Shown one piece after another: positions 32,848-40,471 of a stretch of 40,471 bases of DNA. Both the position numbers and the translations under genes were made by a program. Source of the stretch: Perkinsus chesapeaki (lineage: Eukaryota; Perkinsozoa; Perkinsida; Perkinsidae). Position 1 is the first letter of the stretch. Each line of letters opens with the position of its first letter. The notes below the pieces were generated by a model that was not told where the DNA came from, searched no databases, and saw nothing but the letters and a program-made list of their open reading frames with translations. The stretch is from NCBI GenBank assembly GCA_013115145.1, contig JAAPAO010000286.1:1-40471 (forward strand). The letters are read 5' to 3'.

Positions 32848-33987
32848 TCATAAATAAAAGGCATAGACACGAATCTCACCATCTGACAGGAAGAGTTTTC
32901 GGGCAGCCAGGACTCTTCAGCCGCCAAGGTCAGGTGAAAAGATGCTCCACTTACCCATAACTTTAATGAATCCCAGCGTTTCGTAGAGTCGAATGGCATC
33001 CTTGTTGGTCGCCATAACATAGAGAGTCATTGCCAGCACATTACCCACGCTACGAGCCTAAAGAATAAGGCAAGTCGTGATAGTCAGTGTGACTCGTGAA
33101 CCAAATGTAAATTTCAAAGCAACAATTCGTTGTTGACGCACGAACAGGGAATCCTGTAATCTCCCCCATCTTTTCGTATCGTGGTCAGTTTTGTTACAAT
33201 TGTAGGACTCTAGAATCTAGCGCCTAACTGGTTTCACCGAGGAAGGCTTTTCATAACGAAGATATACGTAGAGCACTAAGAAGTGCCTGGCGCTTCAATG
33301 CGCGTACCCTATCGATGCTGTGACGGATGAGATGCGTTCCAATGCCGCGTCGACGAAATCCGCTGGATACCTCAACCTACCAGGAAAGAAGACTAGAATG
33401 CGCTCGATGACTACTTACGCTCGCTATATAGCCGAAGGTACCCTTCTTCTTAGGATCTGACCTGATGGTAGTAGCATCCGTATTGCATAAGGGAACATCC
33501 GGTGTAATGATTACACTGCAATCAGAGTCAACTAGCTACCCATTTCTGATTAGTAAAGGCCCAGAACTTATTATAGTTTCCTAGATCAAGTTAATAACTA
33601 GCTCTGATTACGTTGGAAGAGCCGGCTATAAGTAACGAGTGAATATAACGAGTCCGTACATTTTCGATCTGATAGCTTCTTCCTCTTTCTTGGATAGTGC
33701 CTCAGGTATCCTCATCAGGATGTATCCAACGACCTCCTGAAATTGGAAACTGGGAGTGCGGAATAAAGTCGGGAAGTTGTTCTTGCGAGCTTGGTATCAT
33801 TTGTGTCATCTCTTACATGGGAGTTTAATCCACCGTTGACAGCTACATAGCAGGGGATACCCGTAATCTCCAAACACTCGAGTTCGAAGAGAAAGTTATC
33901 GCAGTAGTCTTGACGATCATAGGTCCGGTAGCTTATATTTGTGCCTGCCGCAAGTACGAAGTACAGAAGACCGAAATAAAGTTTCAT
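32848..33987 (-). CDS. GNAT-family N-acetyltransferase with N-terminal hydrophobic leader, 193 aa
   Basis: Exons (minus) 33987-33817, 33736-33650, 33535-33419, 33376-33308, 33057-32955, 32882-32848 sum to 582 bases (194 codons). GNAT enzymes move acetyl from acetyl-CoA to amines. N-terminus MKLYFGLLYFVLAAGT is a signal peptide or membrane anchor. Core: GIPCYVAVNGG then EVVGYILMRIP (strands 2-4), GTFGYIASVEVSSG, the acetyl-CoA loop FRRRGIGTHLIRH (R-x-x-G-x-G), LAMTLYVMATNKDAIRLYE (beta6-helix) and TLGFIKVM. Layout and closing segment look most like the N-alpha-acetyltransferases NAA50/NAA60. NAA60 is Golgi-membrane attached, though through its C-terminus. The substrate is not readable from the sequence. 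The splice 33650/33535 is the least certain. Confidence 0.85.
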
Positions 33988-34858
33988 ATTATATAATAAG
34001 AGCTATCACGCTTGTCAACTGAACAGGATAATCGATGGGTACGAATTATTCTGTGAGATAACATGACAGTTGCTAGTCTTGCGGAACAGCGGGAATGGTG
34101 GCTTAGAGATAATACATGGGGTGTCCACTTGCCTGAACGCTATGTGGAGGACAGCACGAGGGGACGCAAAACACGGTTCGGATGTATCACATAATGCGAT
34201 TCGCATTGTCAAACAATATCATTTTATTCAAGCCACTCTTCCCGTTCATGCCCGCTTGTGTCTTCGTACGCGTAAGACACAATATAGTGAGTCACGCTGC
34301 ATAGTCTATGGAAGCAGAGACTTATTTCTCGCTGCTAGAAAATAAATAGTATACTTTGAAATTATTCATTTCGTTGGATCATTCAGACAACTTTAGTTCT
34401 TGTCTTCTTTGCCTGCTGATAGTTGCTGTTGGTGACGGACATGCGTGCTGTCTCCAACGAGCCATATGCTAATGGTGACTTCAACTATGTCGAAGGCTGA
34501 TGTTATAGCTTATCATGAGCTAGACCTCATAGACTTCATAATGAAGTCGTTACTCCTGCTACTCTAGTACATCAAGTAGGATGACATCCTAAGTATGTAA
34601 CCTCGGAACACAGTTCTCCTGTTTCACTAGGACAATATCGGCTGATAGAGTCGATTTCACGGATGCGCATGATCGAATTCTTCTCAGAGTTATACATGCT
34701 GCGTTGGCCGTCAATGTGACACGGTGGGCGGCTGACCTTGCACGAGGCTGCCAATCTGGCAGTGCCAAAATTACTGAACATGAAATGCGGCACTTGCTCC
34801 ATATGGAGGAGCCTACTCTGCCATAGAGTTGTGATGTCGTGACCTGGTCGTGATCAAC
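33988..34858. other. Gene-poor spacer with palindromes
   Basis: Upstream of the GNAT gene. No supported gene; frames here are short and overlap on both strands. It contains a 17-base odd palindrome GACTTCAT-A-ATGAAGTC (34532-34548) and AGGATG-A-CATCCT (34578-34590). Confidence 0.45.
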
Positions 34859-35462
34859 ATACTACAGCATTTCCTGGTCATGTTTCCGACATGCGCGCTG
34901 TTATTTCCGAGATACCGGCGGTATCATACCGCAGGCAAATATCCTCGCCGTTTAGATTTAGGAACCTCGGAAATCATTCAAGCGACACAAATTCATTTTC
35001 GTGAGACGAAGTCGTGTTACGGTGGGGACATGTGAATCACAAACGATGTATTTACACTTTATCTGTTTTTTTCTGTCTTATGGTCATTAGCATGTGTAAG
35101 CCGTGGCTCGTGTCGGGTCCCGATGCTCTGTAGTCTAACATGAGTTTGACTGGTGTGCACTGATCGGATATTTCATGCCTGTGTCGGATAATTGATTTCT
35201 GCGCAGAAGATTCTTTTGGATTGGCGCGCACCCGCGGATATTGGAAAGTAGGCTATCGGATATTTGAATGATAGTCGGATATTTGAGATGCACGAATCGT
35301 GCGGATATTAGAATGACTGTATTCGTCGGATATTGCACATGACCGAATCGGATAAATGGGTGCTGGTCGGAAATAATTGTGACGCGCCGGATATTTGCCT
35401 GCGGTATCTCGGAAATAATAGTGCGCATGTCGGAAACACGACCGGGAAATGCTGTAGTATCT
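34859..35462. repeat. Imperfect inverted repeat, arms about 90 bases
   Basis: The left arm (about 34859-34945) matches the reverse complement of the right arm (about 35378-35462) at close to 90 percent by eye. Shared blocks include ACTACAGCATTTCC, GTTTCCGACATGCGC, TTATTTCCGAGATACCG and GCAGGCAAATATCC. The left arm carries an extra ~14 bases (about 34916-34930) that create nested palindromes (GATACC/GGTATC). Both arms happen to encode the string FPTCALLFPRYRR in opposite directions, which is a reflection of the repeat and not a gene. The ~420-base middle shows no transposase, so this may be a MITE-like or fold-back element. Confidence 0.8.
35165..35447. repeat. Periodic CGGAWA motif array
   Basis: The motif CGGATA/CGGAAA (complement TATCCG/TTTCCG) starts at 35165, 35185, 35235, 35257, 35276, 35302, 35327, 35349, 35368, 35388, 35410 and 35431, with a degenerate copy at 35443. 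Most spacings are 19-26, about two turns of B-DNA. Sequences between motifs are not conserved, so this is not a simple satellite and not a CRISPR array. It overlaps the right arm of the inverted repeat, and the left arm carries the same motif in the opposite orientation. Confidence 0.8.
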
Positions 35463-36231
35463 GGCAGTGTCGCAGTGATTCTTCTATCATGCAACCATTG
35501 TACGGTACGTAATTTCTGTCCCGCATCTTAGCTTGAAGCTGACTAAATACCTGGGCGGTTCACTGCGGAGCTGTGACACGCCCAAGTAGCACGCATGCAC
35601 ACTGCACGGCCTCGATAGAACCCATCGTTTTTCGACTTTTCACCATCTAGCACGACTATGTGTAACTCATTGAGTACGGTCTATCGAGCTATTGCTAGAT
35701 CTCGAGCGTTGCAAGTGTATCCCGAGACCGAAAGTAGGTCGGGTGATAAAGTTCGGAAGCCGCCGGCGTCTGGGCGAGCGCGATAGTTGCTTGTGAAGCG
35801 CGCGTCTCCACGAAGATGGGTTACCTTGTTCTTCTTTCAGCTGGCCGGGCAGGTCTGCCGTGTTGTTCCGTCGTGGTTTACCCTTGGTGTATACCACCGC
35901 CTAAGCAGCTCGTAAATCTAGACTCCAGCACGCATTCGTTCTCGGCTGACTGCGCTGCTGTACGAGCGACTGTGAATGTTTTGAAGCACTCTTAATAGAT
36001 CTAGATTGTGTATAAAAAGACCGGAGTCAACCGAAACGGCCAGGCGAATGGTTTCTTCCCGCAGAGCCCGATATAAAGCCTATGTCACCAAGGCGGCCAT
36101 CCAAGGTTAACTGAATAACACCACTTATAGCAGTTCTTGCACTGCACATTGGCTTCATTCTATTACCATAACCACGTTTAGTCTTCTACGAGCCACGTCA
36201 TGATTATATATAGTACTCGTTACCTCTTAAC
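35463..36231. other. Intergenic, upstream of armadillo gene
   Basis: No supported gene. A 76-codon minus frame (35667-35897) is basic and lacks motifs. The last few hundred bases should hold the promoter of the armadillo-repeat gene. Confidence 0.45.
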
Positions 36232-37994
36232 ATGATATCGAGCCTTGGTCAACCCGGTGATGGTCTTGAAGGCCGTCGCTGTGTTCCTACAAGGGAGGGT
36301 ATCACCAATGAGCAACATATTGTAGCTTTCGCTGCCGAGGTAATGAAACCTCTAGGCGACTTTGACTTGAAGGCATTCTAGGATTTACCCAAGCCAAAAC
36401 CGTCAGAGCAGGTCCAGGTGGCATTTGCGAGCTGGGAGATGCCGCACCTGAAGTGATAAGCGCTCTCGATGAGCGATGCTAGAGAGAGGTGTTGTTAAGA
36501 TACCAGTTTGAGAATCCTGGCACTGATCGCTCAACGCGACTGAATATACTAGTTCACTTGGACCAGAGACTGTCCGACCCCATAGCTGCAAATGAAGCTG
36601 TACTATAAGGTATAGCAGCTTGGCGGTGGTTAGGGGGCTTTGTGTAGATAGAATGCGGCGTGTTGGACATGCTCGTTGCTTTCCTGGACGACATAGACCA
36701 ATCAAGAGTTACTCCTGATGGGGATGTTGACACACATTACAGGCTACTCGCATTGAAGGTATGCCATTGCTCTCAGTTTCTAGGATAGCCTTCTGACCAG
36801 GTCGTGTATCGGTTATCGAGATCTACTGTTGGTCGAGCTGCACTCGCTCATAATGGGAATGCACTACAAGCTTTGAAAAGAGAGGAGACTCTGCTTAGCC
36901 CAAGATGCTGGTGAGTTATGGATGTAAAGGCTTGGGACGGGTTATTGCAAGGTTAACAAGGCGCACGACGACGCTGGTCCTACTTGAGCTCTCCGGCTTC
37001 GCTGAGGGAGCGGCCAGGCTGTTCGATACCGGGTAATGTAATATGGGGTAAGGTTCCGTATCTATGGTAAGATACTTGGAAGTCCTGTATAGTAGAGTCT
37101 GTGTCCGAAGAAGCTCCCAAGGCCCAGTGGAGGGGAGGAGTGAGGGTAACTAAAGCTTTGCTAGGTAATAGAGCTAGCGTGGCTTCTTCAGTGCGTTGTG
37201 ATGTATTTGAAGTTCTCTCCAACATGGTGTCTCTTGGTCCAAGTGATGCTGGTAAAGTTGCTGCATCAGTAAGGACTCCATGATGACCGTGGGTTCGAAC
37301 CCCACCCCCGGCATTTTCAGTTTGCTGGCCTCCCTATGCTGATACCGGCATCTCCGACTAACTCCACTGTGTCATCAATTCTCCGCTTCCTCCTAGAAGT
37401 CAGCCTCGTTGGAGTGGATGCCAAGAAGGCTGTGTCGGCCGACTCGTCATTTGTACTAGAACTGGGGTGGAGGAGGGCCGGCACTAGTCTTTAATGTAGA
37501 CGAACAAGATAGTACTTCTCTTCATGAGTGTGGACGCTCCACCGAGCGTTGTTGATGTGGGATGGTCACTGGCAGCTAGTTTAACAGTACTAGTCGATGT
37601 TAAGACGGAGGTAATAGAGGTACCAGTAGCTAACATGATGCCAATTGAAGGTCTGGGATGCATGCCCGGACTTGCTGGATCATGTTATCGAGAGGCTGAC
37701 GGTCAACAGGCCGTCTCAGGGGGCAGTGTTGAGGCATGTTATTCAAGTTCTAGCAAATCTTCAAGAGCTTCCTACGTAGGAGTCGCTTTGCCTGCACAAC
37801 TGCTACTGTGCTCTGGTTAGCATTCGGGAATGGTTCCTGAGTCATGGCGCTGCTGAGGTACTGGATGCTATTGCTGAGGAGGATGGTCAAGATGCTACGG
37901 TAATCCAGGCGGAGAACTGATGGAGACGACTTGAAGGATTTAGGTTGTTAAGTTGGGAAAGACATCCGCGGAGCTACTCCGATTTAAGCCTTGA
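36232..37994 (+). CDS. Armadillo-repeat protein, 12 exons, about 398 aa
   Basis: Exons 36232-36339, 36382-36417 (or -36411), 36483-36599, 36648-36758, 36801-36910, 36952-37032, 37133-37268, 37321-37452, 37500-37610, 37651-37775, 37821-37899, 37944-37994 sum to 1197 bases, divisible by three. Helical repeats rich in Leu/Ala: LNILVHLDQRLSDPIAANEA, ECGVLDMLVAFLDDID, GRAALAHNGNALQALKREET, TLVLLELSGFAEGAARLFD, VRVTKALLGN, SILRFLLEVSLVGVDAKKAV, VLRHVIQVLANLQELP, SHGAAEVLDAIAEEDGQDA. 'L-x2-L ... N/A ... G-x-L-x-x-L' is the armadillo three-helix pattern. The N-terminus (SSLGQPGDG...TNEQHIVAFAAE) precedes the repeats. Of the named families ARMC6 seems nearest, but this is a weak guess. ARM solenoids bind partner proteins. 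Intron 7 (37269-37320) is tRNA-derived. Confidence 0.85.
37281..37317 (+). other. 3' half of a tRNA gene lying inside an intron
   Basis: A perfect T arm GTGGGTTCGAACCCCAC (37289-37305) is followed by the 3' acceptor strand and discriminator CCCCGGCA (37306-37313) and TTTT (37314-37317). Preceding bases (37281-37288) resemble the base of a variable arm. The matching 5' acceptor GCCGGGG and the D and anticodon arms are absent; that position is coding exon. It occupies most of the 52-base intron 37269-37320 (donor GTAAGG, acceptor TTTTCAG). Confidence 0.85.
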
Positions 37995-38163
37995 TTTACC
38001 AGCACGTTCTGAACCGTCACCCATGGACCACGTTAAATAGAACTACTTGCTACAGTCGTGGCAATAAGGAGTTGTGTTAGGGAGTTGGTCATATATTGGA
38101 AACGCGTCCACCATCCACTTTCTGACACCTCTAGCTGTGCCCTAGTTTTAATTAGCAACCTCC

Positions 38164-38531
38164 ATGTCTCTGGATGATACTGAGGGACCACGAGCAGCGC
38201 CTCGCCTTGATGGGCATAGTCATCACCGGTCTCGAAGTCGAGGTTGGAGACGACAAGAGGAAAGCACTAGTGGAGGGGTCGTGACCAGGGCCATCAAGGC
38301 TACCTTAAGATTCCTCTGGCGATGTGCCCTGCAAATATTCTATTTCGCCCGGTAGCATGGGGATATAGGTTTTGCCGCTCTATGCTCTCTGGGGTGGTAT
38401 CTTCTCTCGGCGAGTTGGGATTCTCTTTGGCGAAATTATTCCAAACTCGCGCTCCTGGGTCTACAAGTCACTTGTGTAGCGTCTGGCGACGATATCGAAT
38501 CCACTGTCTCCTTCCCCTCCTACTGGGCTGA
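38164..38531 (+). CDS. Possible small gene, unclassified
   Basis: A plus frame opens at ATG 38164 (Asp/Arg/His-rich, with SRSRGWRRQEES) and reads into a basic-hydrophobic stretch IKATLRFLWRCALQIFYFAR. An overlapping frame continues MLSGVVSSLGELGFSLAKLF to a stop at 38531. Together they could be one protein with a membrane-associating helix, but no intron longer than ~30 bases joins the frames cleanly. Not recognised. Confidence 0.3.
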
Positions 38532-40283
38532 GGTGGCCCTTAGTTTATGAGCCTTATTGCGTTCTCGTCCTACGGTAGTCCTAGTGGAAATCGGTCTTGT
38601 TTCTTCATAATATAATTTTCATTACGGTTTCTGTAGTGGGCCGAGACTGTGCCTTAGCTACTCTATCATCAATAACAATAGTGTAGTCGTCGTCCAGCAT
38701 AGTCGGGCTACTGTGCACCTCTGTGTACACTGTGTACACAACTTACTACTATACACAAGCTTTTATCTCAGAAATATATTGATTTCACTTATAACGTGAA
38801 GCTAAGTGACGTAGCTTAATTTATTAGCTCCGGCTTGTTCACCTGCTTGGGGCACCCAGGAACATACAGCCTTGACCATTCCGATAGGAATCTACACAAT
38901 AAGCTTTCCTCAATCAATTTGAACGGACTTTATTTAAATTTATAGATCGTAAAAAATTGTCAAATCAAATTCGTTATGTCGCTATTTTTCAATTTGTTGT
39001 CAAATTTGCTTTAAAACGCATGAGTCTATTTAAACGGATTCGTTGAATTTCAACCAGTGCGTAACCCCTAGCTACACACTGTTACATTACAACGCAAACA
39101 GCCGTTCTGTTTAACTCATCAAACACATTGTCGCGTGTGAAGTGGTGATTCACAGCTAGTTCCACGATGTAATTCCACGAAGCTCAATTCGCAATCCATG
39201 CTTGAATGATTCACTTTTGACGAGTTGACGTTGCGACGAGAGACCCTAGCACGCTTTGGATGTTATACTGCAGGTTTTCGGTGGCCTCTTCCGCATCGAT
39301 GCGAGAGTTGTAGGTAGTAGACTGCATGAGCAAGGCTGAGCATGTCTTGCCTGATGAACGATAAATACATGCCGAGAGCGAAATTCCGTTGTTCAGATGA
39401 GTAGCTTCGGTTCTCTTGAACTGCATAAAGAAGCTATTTAGTTTGCATGACAGCATGAGTATTTTAATTTTGAAAAAATATTTTAAATGTCTGGAAAACA
39501 GTTTTTACGTTGATCCAAGAGGGCTTTAACTTGACCGGTAAATGGTGTAGTATGTGTTGGTGTTGGTCAGGTTTAATGTATTACTTCTCCTAGTGGTAAC
39601 TGCCTATGCATGCTTCTTTCAAGGGATAAGCCTTCCTATTGTTACAATAAAAGGCGACTTTATGGGACAGGTAGGATGAGGAGGAGGATGAGGATGAGGA
39701 TGAGGCAATGGGCAGCACTCGAAATAGAAATGGTTACTCAAAGCACCTCTGCTATTTGAATTCCCCACCCACAGACGCACTGGCGGCGGGTCTACGTATT
39801 CCTCTTGTATATCTTGCGCTGTATTTTAGTACATCAAACCTCCTCCTCTTCGAAAGTGATATTGATAAGTTTCATTTAGGGATCGATAGATATCACCAAG
39901 TCTACTTTAGAGAGCCTTGAGAACTTCTTCGAGGAAGGCTTTTATTTGCCAGGTATGACTCATCTCATACCGCTCTCTCCCCAACTCTTTCTCAGGTATA
40001 CTAGTGCTTCTCTGCTCTGTCGTTGTGCCCATAGTGAAGCTCCTTATGATGTTTGTCATCTTTTTTATTCGTCGTTCCTTCCCAGAGAAGGCTCATCAGC
40101 TCATGTTTGTCCTCCGGTAATACCCTTACCAGCATCATCAGCATCATCATCACCATCGCTACCATGATACCTCTCTCAGGATTATAGCCAAATACCAAAT
40201 GCTTGATATCTTTGTAACGATAATAATGGTGGCATTTCTGAATCAGGTAGGACGACATCAATCGCAACCACCGGTCACTGGAA
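38532..40283. other. Mostly noncoding; AT-rich and simple repeats
   Basis: No firm gene. An AT-rich stretch lies at about 38900-39050. Palindromes: GTGTACAC twice near 38722-38740, AAGCTA/TAGCTT near 38800. A GAGGATGAG simple repeat at 39674-39705 would encode an acidic run. A plus frame at 39708-39920 (70 codons) and one at 39946-40167 may be exons of an unresolved gene. A CAT/ATC trinucleotide repeat lies at 40132-40158. Confidence 0.4.
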
Positions 40284-40471
40284 ATATCACATTATTATAG
40301 ACTATTGTACCTATATTTATTATATCACATTATTATAGACTATTGTACCTATATTTGTTATATCACATTATTATAGACTATTGTATCTATATTCATTATA
40401 TCACATTATTATAGACTATTGTACCTATATTTATTATATCACATTATTATAGACTATTGTACCTATATTTT
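40284..40471. repeat. 38-base tandem satellite, at least five copies, cut by window end
   Basis: Units begin at 40284, 40322, 40360, 40398 and 40436, each starting ATATCACATTATTATAGACT. Copies differ at only a few sites (for example a C-to-T change in copy 3 at the GTACC position, and TTGTT or TCATT ends). The last copy is 36 bases and runs to the end of the window, so the true copy number is unknown. It is about 80 percent A/T. Confidence 0.98.

Noticed and set aside
35165-35447. CRISPR array
   Set aside because: Repeats are six bases and degenerate, spacers are irregular, and the genome is eukaryotic.
34850-35526. Two related short proteins sharing FPTCALLFPRYRR
   Set aside because: They are encoded by the two arms of an inverted DNA repeat in opposite directions and have no other coding signs.
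37240-37313. Complete tRNA gene
   Set aside because: Only the T arm and 3' acceptor strand exist; the bases where the 5' half should be are an in-frame armadillo exon and cannot pair with the 3' strand.

Overview
This is a nuclear, protein-coding stretch of a unicellular eukaryote. It uses the standard code, and its genes are broken by many GT-AG introns that are mostly 40-50 bases long. Both strands carry genes, and three nuclear-type tRNA genes are present. The gene set (animal-type FGAM synthase, gamma-glutamyl hydrolase, SEC24, RAB11, HAD phosphatase), the tiny introns and a lone small secreted protein of unfamiliar type suggest an alveolate-grade protist. My best guess is Perkinsus or a relative. 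That is inference; no rRNA or spliced-leader marker was found.

Layout. 1-2257: an acidic C2-domain protein on minus, only partly resolved. 2776-7743 (minus): complete 14-exon FGAM synthase. 8005-8327: tRNA-Thr(TGT) and tRNA-Arg(TCT). 8803-10596 (minus): a pepsin-type aspartyl protease with a signal peptide. 10690-10771 (minus): tRNA-Ser(GCT). 11669-16195 (minus): gamma-glutamyl hydrolase, a two-domain MazG/dCTPase-like protein and a phosphoglycolate-phosphatase-type HAD enzyme, head to tail. 17042-17644 (plus): a small secreted protein. 18033-25393 (minus): SEC24 and RAB11. 25840-29731 (plus): an ankyrin-repeat protein followed by a multi-membrane-span coding region. 29732-32847: gene-poor, holding a dense cluster of DNA/RNA hairpins. 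32848-33987 (minus): a GNAT acetyltransferase. 33988-36231: gene-poor, with a large imperfect inverted repeat and a ~21-base periodic CGGAWA array. 36232-37994 (plus): a complete 12-exon armadillo-repeat gene. 38000-40471: mostly noncoding, ending in a 38-base tandem satellite that runs off the window.

How the genes relate. FGAM synthase (purine synthesis), gamma-glutamyl hydrolase (folate turnover; folates feed purine synthesis), the MazG-type nucleotide pyrophosphatase and the phosphatase form a loose same-strand block of nucleotide, folate and housecleaning enzymes. SEC24 and RAB11 are neighbours that both act in membrane traffic. I see no operon logic, so these groupings may be chance.

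Intron-exon structures for FGAM synthase, MazG, HAD phosphatase, RAB11, GNAT and the armadillo gene were rebuilt by hand. Each gives one uninterrupted frame whose length is divisible by three. SEC24, gamma-glutamyl hydrolase, the protease, the C2 protein and the ankyrin/membrane region are partly rebuilt.

Most unusual: (a) a 52-base spliceosomal intron made largely of the 3' half of a tRNA gene with its T-run; (b) a tandem MazG protein whose two halves seem to keep complementary parts of one active site; (c) the hairpin cluster at 30880-32020; (d) the periodic array inside the inverted repeat at 34859-35462.
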